Shown: positions 22,637-35,600 of the stretch, piece by piece
Numbering within the stretch: the stretch's first letter is position 1
Layout: each line of letters starts with the position of its first letter
DNA from: Zerene cesonia
Taxonomy: Eukaryota > Arthropoda > Insecta > Lepidoptera > Pieridae
Assembly: GCF_012273895.1 (NCBI RefSeq)
Contig: NW_024045135.1
Span: forward strand, 806,001 to 870,000
Direction of reading: 5' to 3'
Length of the DNA stretch: 64,000 nucleotides
The notes under the pieces: generated by a model
Database searches by the model: none
What the model was told of the DNA's origin: nothing
Seen by the model: the letters and a program-made list of their open reading frames with translations, nothing else
Program-made: the position numbers and the translations under genes

Positions 22637-24883
22637 AATCAGTATGCACCGGCCTAGAGACTAAGGAGTTTATAGTTTATAGTTCTGATTATTTTGTTGG
22701 TAACTATTTAAGCGTCCCAGCTATGCCCGTTATGACCCTGGCATAGATATGAACATATTGCCGGTATAGTGTTACATGTATGTAACTTTCGAATGGTAAA
22801 TAAATTATTAAAATGGATCGATTAGTTTTTTATATTAAATCGTAAAGAATGAATCCTTTCCTCAAATCTAATTTTCTAACGTTAATATTAATTTATTTCA
22901 ACGTAAACGAACCTACCTACTTGATGTCCTAAATATATCTATACGTGTATAGATAGCAAGAATTTAATAGTGATGAATAAAGATCATTACCCTAAAAACA
23001 TCACAAGCCATATTTGGGCGGACGTGTAAATAGACTATTTTCTATTCGGTCCATAATCAACACGCTAGTACACATTTACAAATTACTAAGTTGAATTCGA
23101 ATGAATATTCATCAATCGATCGGTTAACACTCTTCTTTTCTCTTCTTCTGGATTTCACGTCGATTCTTCACGGTAGAAGCGACCTTTCGTATCGGTATCA
23201 CAATTTACGTTACTTTTAATTTTTTGAGTTGAGTTTGAACTTGATCGAAATTTTGAAGATAAATCATATCGAATAATGGTTTATCTTCAACATTTGCTGA
23301 TTTTGAGATCGATTTAAAAAACACAACTTTTAACGAAAAAGGAAAATTAATTGGAAATTATTGTATATTTCTTATTACTAATTAATTATCATTATAAAAT
23401 TTAACTTACCTAATATAAAATGTAATTAGTTGTTAACTGTCTCGCAATGTGGACAATATTTGTAGGTACACATTTTTATTTAATTGATCACTAATAAGCT
23501 CAATATGCTCTTAATCTGTAACGTGTTATTAATTCTAAATAAATAAGATCGATTAAAGACCAGATGTAAATATTTGCATAATAGATCCACTTTTCCAAAT
23601 TACTTAACATAAAAACGAGATTCAAAAATAGAGTTTCCAAATTGTCAATAAAATAAAACAAAAATTAATTATACGTCATTTATTCATCGCACATACAATG
23701 TTACGATAACGAATGCGATACAAACAATATTAAAATACAACATATTCTGTACAAAACAAAACAATCAAATCAAACGTTAAAGCCTGTGAAATTAAACAGC
23801 CGTTAGATCACAATTAAATTAGCTTTAAAATCTGTACTTATTAAAATTACATAAAGTTCATATGAAATACGAAAGCGAAAAGGATTATATAAATTATTTT
23901 TCTATCATACATATTATTATGCATTGTTATTTGAATTGCTTTTAAAAATTTGTTTAGATTACATCCATTTAAATCAAATACATTATCGATACCAACGTTA
24001 ATTTTAAAATTAACATCAAATTTAAATTAATACTTTACGCAGGCGGTTTGCTTCAAACGTTTAGATGACAATCAACATTAATAAAAAATAACATGATTAA
24101 AATTTGATTTATCAGTATATAATCTCGTACAACTTAACGTTAATAGTCTTCAAATAACGCCAAGAAAAAACATTTCACGCGAAGACTAGAATTATTACAA
24201 ACTGGCAAACAAAATTTCAAAATGTCGTGCAAAAATTTATGATTACGTGACGTCAGACATATTATTTGGAATTTCTTAATATTTCCTACATAACCAGTCT
24301 AAATTATCAAAGACGATATAGATTTAAAAAAATATCATGTTAAAAATGAAAACTTAAAAACATGTTTTTTATTCATGCATAATGTGAAGTTGGCTGCCTG
24401 CTATTCTAGAAATTGCAAATATAGCTATTATATTAGGTATCTGTGATTGTGATTAAAGTTATATTTTGCAACACGAATAAATTCTATTTACAAATTTTAC
24501 TAACAAAACATCATTGGTTTTGCTTGTTAGGGAATGTACTTAGCAAATTTTGTTAGATAGCTGCTCAAAAGTGCCAAAAGATTTTAAAATTACTATTTTA
24601 GAATAAAATAAAGTACAAAAATATATAATTGACCACTATCAATACTTACAAATATTATGCTTGTTTATTGATACTAATAAAAAAAATTAAGATCTTTATT
24701 CGTTCATTAATTCATTTAATAAAAAATGGTTCAACAAAACTATAAACTTAAATGAATAAAATATAAAAAAATATTGCATTATTTATTTACACCACTAATT
24801 CTCCGTATATATTGTCGATATCAAAATACGTGATCCTTATCAATGGTATTTAATCTAACGCGCGATATGGAACCCGAATTAAT

Positions 24884-25883
24884 NNNNNNNNNNNNNNNNN
24901 NNNNNNNNNNNNNNNNNNNNNNNNNNNNNNNNNNNNNNNNNNNNNNNNNNNNNNNNNNNNNNNNNNNNNNNNNNNNNNNNNNNNNNNNNNNNNNNNNNNN
25001 NNNNNNNNNNNNNNNNNNNNNNNNNNNNNNNNNNNNNNNNNNNNNNNNNNNNNNNNNNNNNNNNNNNNNNNNNNNNNNNNNNNNNNNNNNNNNNNNNNNN
25101 NNNNNNNNNNNNNNNNNNNNNNNNNNNNNNNNNNNNNNNNNNNNNNNNNNNNNNNNNNNNNNNNNNNNNNNNNNNNNNNNNNNNNNNNNNNNNNNNNNNN
25201 NNNNNNNNNNNNNNNNNNNNNNNNNNNNNNNNNNNNNNNNNNNNNNNNNNNNNNNNNNNNNNNNNNNNNNNNNNNNNNNNNNNNNNNNNNNNNNNNNNNN
25301 NNNNNNNNNNNNNNNNNNNNNNNNNNNNNNNNNNNNNNNNNNNNNNNNNNNNNNNNNNNNNNNNNNNNNNNNNNNNNNNNNNNNNNNNNNNNNNNNNNNN
25401 NNNNNNNNNNNNNNNNNNNNNNNNNNNNNNNNNNNNNNNNNNNNNNNNNNNNNNNNNNNNNNNNNNNNNNNNNNNNNNNNNNNNNNNNNNNNNNNNNNNN
25501 NNNNNNNNNNNNNNNNNNNNNNNNNNNNNNNNNNNNNNNNNNNNNNNNNNNNNNNNNNNNNNNNNNNNNNNNNNNNNNNNNNNNNNNNNNNNNNNNNNNN
25601 NNNNNNNNNNNNNNNNNNNNNNNNNNNNNNNNNNNNNNNNNNNNNNNNNNNNNNNNNNNNNNNNNNNNNNNNNNNNNNNNNNNNNNNNNNNNNNNNNNNN
25701 NNNNNNNNNNNNNNNNNNNNNNNNNNNNNNNNNNNNNNNNNNNNNNNNNNNNNNNNNNNNNNNNNNNNNNNNNNNNNNNNNNNNNNNNNNNNNNNNNNNN
25801 NNNNNNNNNNNNNNNNNNNNNNNNNNNNNNNNNNNNNNNNNNNNNNNNNNNNNNNNNNNNNNNNNNNNNNNNNNNNNNNNNNN
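24884..25883. other. Assembly gap of 1000 N
   Basis: Exactly 1000 N beginning 25 bp beyond the TMEM63 stop codon. It probably removes the 3' UTR and poly(A) site of that gene. Confidence 0.95.
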
Positions 25884-25908
25884 TTATAACGAATACTTTT
25901 AAAAACAT

Positions 25909-28149
25909 TTATATATTTATAGGCTCTGGGTTATAGGCAATATTGACTACGGGTGATGATGCACCATAATCCGGTGTCGAGGGCGTGGAGACAGGAGTCG
26001 AGTCTACCGGCCGCAACAGAACCGGGGCCGTGTACTCCTGTGGCCTCACACTTGACTCCTCCTGCAGAGGAGCAGGCGGAGTACAGCTGGGGAATGGGCT
26101 GAGCAACAAAAATGTACCAAACGCAACAATAGAGGCCATTATTAAAATGATCGTTCTCGCTTCGAAGCCAGCACGTAAACCGGCCCACGCAGCCATATTG
26201 ATGAGCAAAAGTAATACGGATACTCGGATTAGCCGTACAGCCGTAGAGTGTATACGGCCTCCCCCAACCCCGCTCATGTCGCTCGGCCCGTACGCGAAGT
26301 ACAAGTTGTGCTTATCCCCGATATGCTTAAAGATAAAGTAAATGAGCCCGAATGGAGCAATCAACGGACACGCAAGACTGTACACCATGGTAATGGAAAA
26401 GATTGCTAAACTCCAAGCGTAATGCACACCGAAGGGAAATTCATAAAGAATCGCCTTCTTTACGTAACTTTTTTCCGCTTTAGATTTTGATTGCAAGAGA
26501 TACCACACATATAGGAAAAGCTCGGGGAAGCGTATCAGTTCAAGGGACGTACCGATGAACCCAGAGGTTATGACGTAATTCACAAAGAAGGCGCCCTTAT
26601 CGGGCAAAAACACGCAGTCCCATCGCATCGTGTCATTCTCGTGATGCAACGTCCAACCGACGAACGCGTCAGCGCTAGCCAGTCCCAAAGATGGCAATAT
26701 CAAGGTCATGAGAAGGAGAAAAGTTACTGTTTTCGTCATAATCGAATAGTTCTGTTGCGACTTAGTCCAATGTGACAAAAATTTGTCAGAAAACGAAACA
26801 ATGGCCGGCATCACCGCCGCCATCGTCCAGAGTAGTAGAGTAGGCAGAAAATCAAACATCAAGCTGGTTATCCTGTTAACGGTTTCTGGTTTTACAATTA
26901 TATTGTTAACCAAATTGACTATGATTGCTGGTGTAGTTAAAAAGAAGAGAACAATGAATAGACAAAAGTTAACTATGATGGCCTTGACATACCATACCCC
27001 TGGTTGGACGCTAAGGTTTTCCCAGATTATATCAGAGGGGTTAGTGGCATGTGATAGGACCCATCCACGGTGTAGGCTGAAATGGTTAATAACATGTTCT
27101 GCTAATTGGTATGAGGGTAAAGTTAAAAAGGCAATACCTAGCGGATCATTGAGAACAATCGCCCGGCATCTCTTGGCTTCGTCTTTCAACCGTTTCTCTT
27201 CATTTGTATAGAACTCAAGAGCATCCACTTCAGGTCCAAACAGCTGTGGCCGCACCATTATACGCTTCCCAGTCTTCTTAAAATATGTGTCTGTATAGAG
27301 TAAAGCTTCTGTCACCATTTCCTTTCTCTCTTGCACATCAATAAGCTTGTTAACATTAAACGCTAGTCTCAGATCCACAATCTGTATGTGTGGAAAATTA
27401 TGGGAAAAATAAGCTCTAATTGTTGCTTCATTCCTATCAGCCCTTGATATATTCGTTATCATTATCGTTCCAGTCATGCAGGTTGGAGCAGGTTTTCTCC
27501 CAGTACACCTCCTCATAATCAACACTGATATAGGCAAAAATGAGATACTTATCAGGGTATGAACCCATAGCCAATAAGATCTACCGTTTAAATTGGACAG
27601 AGTGGTCCTACTGAAGGTGCTTGCATCCACTTGTAAATTTGTTCCTTGAAAGTTTATTGGTAAAATGATACCAATGGACACTAAAGTGACAATAAACATC
27701 AATGTTATTGAATGTCTCTGAAAAGAGAGGTAATGCACCGCATCGGGGCCACACTTGGCAAGCACTTGCTCCCGGGTGAGACGGAACACGGCCGGAAGCC
27801 ATGTAAAGAAGCCCTCATCGATACTGAGAGACTCGTCGTTCCTCCGGCGGTCGACTAAGGCGTCGTCGTCACCCCCGCGGTAGAACAAATTTGTCCATCG
27901 ATTCTTCGATCGTTGCACTAAAGCCATACGCCCGTAGTTCCAAGCCGTGCGACGTAACACGGTGAACAATAAAATTAAACATATCCATGATATAACATTA
28001 AGTATCAAGGTCTGTGGAATTCCGTTGTATGCACCAGTAATTATAACGTTCTGTGTTTGATTCCATAGCATGCAACCCTCGTCGTCAGTTCCATTCGAGG
28101 TGTTAGCTGGTAAAGTGTACAAAATTCCATTTGATGTAAAACGACTCAT
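25909..28149 (-). CDS. Tmem63: TMEM63/CSC1-like osmosensitive cation channel
   Basis: A single uninterrupted frame of 746 residues, within the range of TMEM63/OSCA proteins (about 730-830). The family forms mechanically and osmotically gated cation channels in plasma and lysosomal membranes. Landmarks: N-glycosylation motifs near residues 16 and 30; TM0 at about 47-66 followed by LRRTAWNYGR; the intracellular KCGPDA at 132-137; TM1 with GIILPINFQGTNL; a long cytosolic linker with an RNA-recognition-like fold (about 225-370); then the DUF221 pore region with FLTTPAIIVNLVNNI, AVMPAIVSF, ELIRFPELFLY, and IFSITMVYSLACPLIAPFGLIYF; and a proline-rich tail. I start at the ATG at 28149: the frame is open back to 28194 but without another ATG. 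No intron interrupts the coding region, unlike most animal TMEM63 genes. The 3' flank is lost in a gap. Confidence 0.93.
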   Translation of the reverse strand: MSRFTSNGILYTLPANTSNGTDDEGCMLWNQTQNVIITGAYNGIPQTLILNVISWICLILLFTVLRRTAWNYGRMALVQRSKNRWTNLFYRGGDDDALVDRRRNDESLSIDEGFFTWLPAVFRLTREQVLAKCGPDAVHYLSFQRHSITLMFIVTLVSIGIILPINFQGTNLQVDASTFSRTTLSNLNGRSYWLWVHTLISISFLPISVLIMRRCTGRKPAPTCMTGTIMITNISRADRNEATIRAYFSHNFPHIQIVDLRLAFNVNKLIDVQERKEMVTEALLYTDTYFKKTGKRIMVRPQLFGPEVDALEFYTNEEKRLKDEAKRCRAIVLNDPLGIAFLTLPSYQLAEHVINHFSLHRGWVLSHATNPSDIIWENLSVQPGVWYVKAIIVNFCLFIVLFFLTTPAIIVNLVNNIIVKPETVNRITSLMFDFLPTLLLWTMAAVMPAIVSFSDKFLSHWTKSQQNYSIMTKTVTFLLLMTLILPSLGLASADAFVGWTLHHENDTMRWDCVFLPDKGAFFVNYVITSGFIGTSLELIRFPELFLYVWYLLQSKSKAEKSYVKKAILYEFPFGVHYAWSLAIFSITMVYSLACPLIAPFGLIYFIFKHIGDKHNLYFAYGPSDMSGVGGGRIHSTAVRLIRVSVLLLLINMAAWAGLRAGFEARTIILIMASIVAFGTFLLLSPFPSCTPPAPLQEESSVRPQEYTAPVLLRPVDSTPVSTPSTPDYGASSPVVNIAYNPEPINI

Positions 28150-29601
28150 TGTTGATATTTCAACACAAGGCACAGGCAGTGAAAGGGTATTCACATAATT
28201 AAAACACTAAACGTATTTGCTGTGACGCCACAAATCACTTAATACACAGGAAGAAGAATATCTAACTCGATGCAATTTGTATATTGTATGATATTTAATC
28301 GTATTGCTTCGTCTTTAATGTAAATGAGCGACAAAATATGAGTAATGATTGGATTCTGACAATATTGATATAATTAATTTGACGTTACGCTTGTAGACGT
28401 AAATGAATCTGACTTTTGACAACAACCTTGTGTTGCCTCTATAAAATGTTACATCCGTAGACAGAGAATAGGGAAAGACAGTCCACAGTGTAGATAAGAA
28501 GTAAGAGAATGCAATTGTTCAATATAACTGTATAACACCCACAACTTCATGTAATTATCCGACCATTGACTGAATGATTTTGACGTATTTATCGTAACAC
28601 ATATTGCCTCAAACTTTGATCGGTAAATGTACTAATAAATACAGTGCAAAAAACACTTTAACTATAGAGTCAAATTAATTGTCTCACTTGCTCTTATTCA
28701 GAGTCTACATAAGAAAAATATTAAATCGATTACGTCATCTACGGATGAAAAAATAAAAAATTTCAACCAAATAAACATCCTAAACATTAGTAAATTAGCT
28801 AACTTATATATTGCAACACTGTAACGTTTCGTTTTATGTACACCTCAAATAGATACGCATTTTAATGATAATAATAATTACTAATTTAAACCAAGTCAAC
28901 TACGGATCAGTGAAAGTACACAAATAAATTATCAAGTTTTCCATATTCTGCAATGATATTGCCTAAAGCGAATAAATGTTTTTTTTTATTTAATTAAAAT
29001 TTTAAATTTTTTTTTACGAAAAATGTAAATTTTTATCGGATACTTGTTATTGAATATGAACAAATTGATACAAATACAAAATATATTTGTAATTGTTCAG
29101 TTGTTATTGTTCTTTTTTGTTGTTACATTATTTTGTAAATTTTATGTCATGTCTGCATTTATGTTTTTGTTTCTTTTATTCACTCACTGATTGATTGACT
29201 GATTTTATGGATTTTAGGACAATATTTTAATGTGCATAATTCGAATTGCATTGCTAAGATACATAATAATAACAAATCACAATTATTGAAATGGAATATA
29301 ACGATTATGTTGTAAATATCTATTAGTGCTAAATATTGATAGTAATGAAATATCTTGTTCGGTTCTAAATAATTTCCGAAAAACATTAAAAGAGGACAAA
29401 ATAATTAAATCTTGTGTATTAAAAAGAGATAGACATATGTAGAGATTTTGAATTGTACAGTGAATTTTTATTCAATTCTCAATCAAACTTGAACCTTGAA
29501 GACGAACATGAACTGAATTTCTGGAGAAAAACTATAATAGTGATTTTGAATATCTATTTCAATATATAATATTCTAGTTAACGTTTCTTTTTGTATAAGT
29601 C
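28150..29601. other. Divergent spacer between TMEM63 and Sfmbt
   Basis: About 1.45 kb of AT-rich sequence between head-to-head genes; it should hold both promoters and the TMEM63 leader. An in-frame TAA at 29596-29598 sits two codons before the Sfmbt ATG. No other gene, RNA or clear repeat seen. Confidence 0.55.
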
Positions 29602-32600
29602 ATGGATTTCGATTGGAATAATTATTTAGAAAATAATAAAAGCGTTCCTGTCCCTGAAGAATTATTTTCTCACGTAAGTATAAAGTTGTATAATAAATAC
29701 CTTATAAATATAACTGATACTCAATATTTGTATACGCAGGTAAGTTGATAATAAATGAATTGAAAAATCATTACTATATCATCAATAGTAAAGAGCGACA
29801 AAAATTCATAACATATTGTCTATATTTAGAATGATAAAGGAAAAAGTGAGGAAGTTTAAGATAGGTACATATTATAAATTATTTCTTAGTTTTATTCATT
29901 AAGCTTACTGCATTTAGTGATAAATGTAAATTGATACATTTAAAATAAACATATTACCGTAACTATCGCGATATTAATTACGCCACCTCATTACATTTTT
30001 TATTATACAAGATATTCGATGTTTAGGGCATACTGAATATTGATTGTTTCAACAATTCTTTGTTGAGTTGTTATTAAATAACAAAATTTCTGTTTTAAAT
30101 ATATTTGTCACTGTATCTCCCAAGTCTTTCTTTCATTGAAAACAAAGTGTGAAAAATAGATTTTCATATTTTTATGTTAAATAAAACATTTAATTTAGGA
30201 CAACATTTTATATGCTTTATTATTTCTGCAATTTATGAGTAACATGAGAAAAAATGATTGCAATTTTTATCTTCCCTTTTTCTGTATTAAATCATTTAAA
30301 AATCATGTGTATACATAGAAAAAGATTACACCACATAAATGAACATTTTTGTAGCTAATTCATTTTTTTTTGCTACTATGTAGTAAGTAGTAAATTGTAT
30401 TAATTTCTTGGATATCTTTTTAATAATAGATCTTTGCTAATTATCTATTACCATTTGTCTGTTTAACATAAGGATCAAAGCAAAAAGAAATAATTGAGTT
30501 TTTTACAGTACACCTTTATGAATTATATTTTATAATAAATCTCCTGACAAGCTTTTCATTGTTTAGGTCGAGCTTAGTCTTTTCAATGGAATCAAACAGG
30601 GAATGCTCCTTGAAGTATGCCACAAAAATAACCCAGATGTTTACTGGATAGCCAATATTACCATGGTGTGTGGACACCTCTTAAGAATAAAATTTATAGG
30701 AGCAGAAAATGACTTCTGGTGTGATATATCAAATACAAAGGTCCATCCGTTAGGCTGGTGTGGAAAGTATGATGAATTGATAGAGCCTCCCGATGAAATC
30801 AATGAAAAATGTGGCGATACCATCATAGAGATTATGAAGAAGGCTTTGCTCGTTGGCCAGTCGGTCTCGATTGAAGCATTGAATAATAAAGGTCTATCTC
30901 CAATAGACAGGATCAAGGTTGGCATGAAAGTGGAGATTCAGAACCTTATAGACCCTTACAAATATTGGATTGCAACTGTAAGTTCATTTGCAATAAACAT
31001 AGTGAATTCTTCATATGTGGATATTCTATAAGTCACAAAAAATATTTCACTTAATTCCTCTGAAATTATAAGCTACATAAAAGATAATAGATAACATGGA
31101 AGAATATATCCAACTTATAACATAGTCTTTTACAAAAAAATCTCCCAGCTTAGCTAGTTTATTTTACAATAAATTTTTGTTTGTTTTGCCATTTTAATTA
31201 ACATGTAAATATTATATTTGTTAGAATTGTATTTTCATTCATGAAAGTTATTAGTTTTTAAAGACCATTAAGATTAGAAGCAGTCTTCTAACCATATAAT
31301 ATAATGTATCATATTATACATATCTTAAATAAATACCTAGTATTTTATATTCATAATTGTGCCATTAACCCGATACAAATAAATGTTCAATTAAATAAAT
31401 ATCAATAATGATGATACATGCCACTTGTGCCTTTGAATGTGCTGTGCCCATTATAATTTAGTCTCAATGTTGTATTAGAATAATCTATATTCTATTAATT
31501 TAATATAAATTAATAAAAAATAATATAAATTTTAGTTTTATAGCATTCAAATGCTTTATATGAGAGTTTATTTTAAGAATGCATAAAGATTGATCATAAG
31601 GCTGGATTAAAACGGCCCAGTAGTGTCTCTGTTCACATAAAACCGAAAGAGAAGAAATTATTGAGGTGCGATCGTTTATTGCGGAGAGGTCACGCGTTGC
31701 TACGTTATGGCGAGTAACGTTGGTTCAAATCCCGCTTCGTGATCCGGTTATTTCTATTCTTAAAGAAATTTATAAATTTGAACACATATTATTAATAATA
31801 CATTATCTGTGTATACTAACTATATCAGTAGAATAGAAAATATTAATCTTATATTTATACAGGTGGATGAAAATGTGGGTGGTCGATTGCTATTGCGTTA
31901 CGATGGAGCTGATGATGATTTGCCTCAATTCTGGTTGTTCTTTTCCAATCCCAGGATCAACAGCTTTGGTTCTGTGACTAATAAGGTAATTGTCAATTAT
32001 CCTATCCTAATCCTTCCTAATATCCTTCCTACTAATATCATAAATGCGAAAGTTTGTAAGGATGTGTGTGTGTTTGTTGCTCTTTCACGCAAAAACTACT
32101 GAACCGATTGTAATGAAATTTGGTACGTAGACAGCTGAACAACTGGAATAACATATAGGCAACTTTATATTCCGATATTCCTACGGGTTACGGACTTACA
32201 CGGGTGAAACCGCGGGGCGCAGCTAGTTATACTTATTTTATAAATGTTAATTGTGTTGCGCTTTCTCTGCTTAACCAATTAAGCAAATTTGGTGAGATTT
32301 AGGGAAAGTTAAAAACAAGTTCAAATATGGTCAAACATATAGTTTTTTAACTTAGCTGCAAAGACGAGGATAATTATGATTTCAAGATTAAATGAGATAT
32401 CTAATATGTGAATCACTGTGCTGTAAACACACTGTGTGACTGACATTCTTTAACTTTGTAGCTCCAGACCCTTCGTCTGTTTCGAAATGTTTGTGTATCA
32501 AAATCATTTTAATTAGGTATATCTGGTGGAAATAGAATGAGTAGGTTCAGTTAGAGGTGGGAGAGATTTCCTGCCATTATTGTATTACTTAAATATTATT

Positions 32601-35600
32601 TAAAAATGCATAAAAAACAAAAAAGTATTAGGAAATTTTGGCTTGATAATATAAATATATTATATTTAACATTTTATCATTAAAATACTCATTTCCAGGG
32701 TTCTCCATGGCAGTTCAAATATCCAGGGAAAGTGAACAAATTCTCCTGTAAGAACAAACTGAGCACTCAGTTGAGACAGAGTGCCGAAGAGTCTATCAAG
32801 GAGCCCACACCAGCTGACTTGTTTCTGGTAAGTATTTCATCCCCATAACACTTCTAACTGTAAATTAATGTAGTAATGCATGAGAAAAGATTACATTGAT
32901 TTTATCCTATCCTACTTAATATTACAAATGCGAAAGTTTGTAAGGATGTGTGTGTGTTTGTTGCTCTTTCACGCAAAAACTACTGAACCGATTGCAATGA
33001 AATTTGGTACGTAGACAGCTGGACAATTGGAATAACATATAGGCAACTTTTTATCCCGATATTCCGACAGAATACGGACTAACGCGGGTGCAACCGCGGG
33101 CCGCAGCTAGTAGTCTATATTTCATTAAGATCAGGAATTAATTTATTTATTTGAAGAGTTACAAAACTTTTTCTACGAAAGTTCTATTGTGTTAGTGAAT
33201 TTGTGGAAACATGCATATAAATTTAAAATCTTATTTACATTTTTATTGTAAGTAACAGTAGTTTGTAAAAATCATTTATTAAAAAATCTATAATCCTCTA
33301 TCTTTCCACAGCCAAACCCAACCTACGAAGCACACAGTTTCTCCACAGGCATGAAGCTAGAGGCTCTAAGTCCTTCCGACATGAAAACCATCAGACCAGC
33401 CACGGTTACCAAGATATTCAACAACCTCCATTTCCTAGTAGTCCTCGACGATCATTTAGAAGATTACGAGGACACTAAAATGGCATGGCTCTGCGATAAC
33501 ATGCACCCCTACATATACCCTATTGGTTTCGCGAAACAAAATAACATAACCTTCAGACCACCAAAGACCTGCAAAGAATTCGATTGGGACGAATATTTGT
33601 CCAAAACCTCCTCAGTCCCCGCTCCAGAATACTGCTTTGGGAAGAAAGATCTGCTAAAGGGCATTGAAGCCAACATGATGTTAGAAGCCGCCCATCCATT
33701 GCACCAAGATGAGATTTACGTCGCATCCGTAGACAGAATAGCCGAACATATGGTTCTGGTGGAGCTGATACCAATTGGGGAGAAATTCTGGTACTCGCAA
33801 GACAGTGATCTACTCTTTCCAGTGGGCTGGTGCGATAGTAACAATTACGAGTTGCACATACCAGACGTAAATCCCAAAGAACCGCCGAAACAAGAAGAAA
33901 AGAAGGTTCGAGAGGAATTGAAGAAGACTGAAGAGTGGTGTGATAGGATCTTCTTTAATTACAAGTGTTACGCCGGGCCGTCGATAAGTAGGAACAAATT
34001 GTCGCAGTTACCTAAGCACGTGGGCCCCGGGCCGTTGTGTTTGGTGCTAAAGGAAGTTTTGAATAAGATAATATCGGCTTCGTATAAACCGGCCAAGTTG
34101 CTGAAGGATTGGGAGACTGAGGGTCCACCTGAGGAGGGAATGAGACTGGAAATGCTCAGAGCGAAGTAAGTTTTAAACTTTTTTCAAAGTAACTTGGACA
34201 AAATGTCTGAGTAACGCATTCTGTGTGCGACTCAAATCCTGCCACTCGCCAGTCGGTCCAATGTATATAGATATATATAAACTTACAGATTAAAAACCTG
34301 CATCTTCCAACCATTGTACTTCACTAATTCTTAAATACTCCAGACCAAAATTAGCACGTATGACGCGTACGTTCGGATTTTTGACTCAAGCACGCTCCAC
34401 ATTATATGTCCATAATATGTATAATTTTCTATTTTAAAATCAGATTTATCCCAACCTTTATCCTATAATAATTCCTAAAACCAATTCTGCTCCAGGTTAA
34501 AAACCAGCACGTACCACGCGTATGTGCCCATAGCGACGTCAGCGAGCCAGCTGAGCGCGTTCTGCCGCTCCGTGTGTGTGAGGCTGCAAGCTTGCCCCTC
34601 GCTGTTCGGGCCCACCGCATGCCCCGACATTTGCCCCAATAACTGCCAGAATGTCGATAAGAGTACTTTCCGTGAGTATACAGAGGAAATTGCCAGAAAC
34701 TTGCGCTCTATAAGTTAATATTATTCTGATGCCATTAACTTTTTATTAATTTATTGAAGAATATTTATTGCAGGTCGAAATAATGTAGTATTACTTCGCG
34801 AAAAACTAAAATGTTTAATTAAAAATATGTATCGTTAAAACAACTTATATAATAGATAAATGAAGATTTATAAGAAACAAAACACAAAATATGTTTTTTG
34901 TTAAATTGTAGATAACGGAACAGAACGTCGTGGGCGTCCCAAAGGGAGCGTCAACGGACGCCGAAAGAAAAAGAAGGCCGCACCAGAAAAGCGTGAAAAG
35001 GAACCGCCACCCGAAGTAGACACGCATAAAGATGGAGAATCTGTTGAAAGCGAACACAGCGCCGCTTCCACGCCGCCCTCAGAGTCCGGCACCAGACCAA
35101 ACTCGCCAGAAAGCATGTCAGACTACAAACGGGGCACACGACGAAAGAGAGAAGCAAAGAACAACTACCCAAAAATGGAGATGAAAACCCGCGGAGCGAA
35201 GCTGCCAAACTTCGCGTTGCAAATGAAAGAGGCGCACTGGGACAAGAAGGACGTCGAAACTATTTACAGCAACACGTGCGCGAAGAAACAGACGCACGAG
35301 AGCGATACGGAAAACGATAATGAGAGCAGTTGCAATTCCAGAGATGCCAAGAACATATCAGACGTATCCGATAGCGAGGAACCTGAACTGAAGAAACTCA
35401 AATTCAATTTCGACGATCCATTGCCATCAGATAACAAAATGTTCGAGAAAGACGCGCCAATGACCTGGATCAAAGGGAAAACTAAACTCGCCCCAAACCC
35501 ACTACACTGGTCCGTAGATGATGTATACAACTATCTGATCAGCACTGATGATTGTAAACTTATTGCCGAGAAAATGAAACAAGAGGAGATCGACGGCCAA

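Larger units (their letters stand above)
19932..24883. other. Gene-poor intergenic stretch
   Basis: Nearly 5 kb of AT-rich sequence between SSR2 and the TMEM63 gene. It holds the SSR2 3' UTR (to about 20320), an inverted dispersed repeat (about 20371-20612), a possible relict of a COX6C-like gene (21166-21267, minus), a 15-bp-arm palindrome (22587-22636), and possibly the distal 3' UTR of TMEM63 at its right end. No convincing gene otherwise. Confidence 0.55.

Noticed and set aside
26783..27211. 142-codon plus-strand frame, with other frames antisense to TMEM63
   Set aside because: They are shadows of the TMEM63 reading frame with no domain of their own.
28150..28194. Fifteen-residue N-terminal extension of TMEM63
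   Set aside because: It would begin at GTG; the first ATG is at 28149 and fits the family N-terminus.
31645..31755. Functional tRNA gene
   Set aside because: A good B box but no convincing A box, anticodon arm or acceptor stem; more likely a SINE head.
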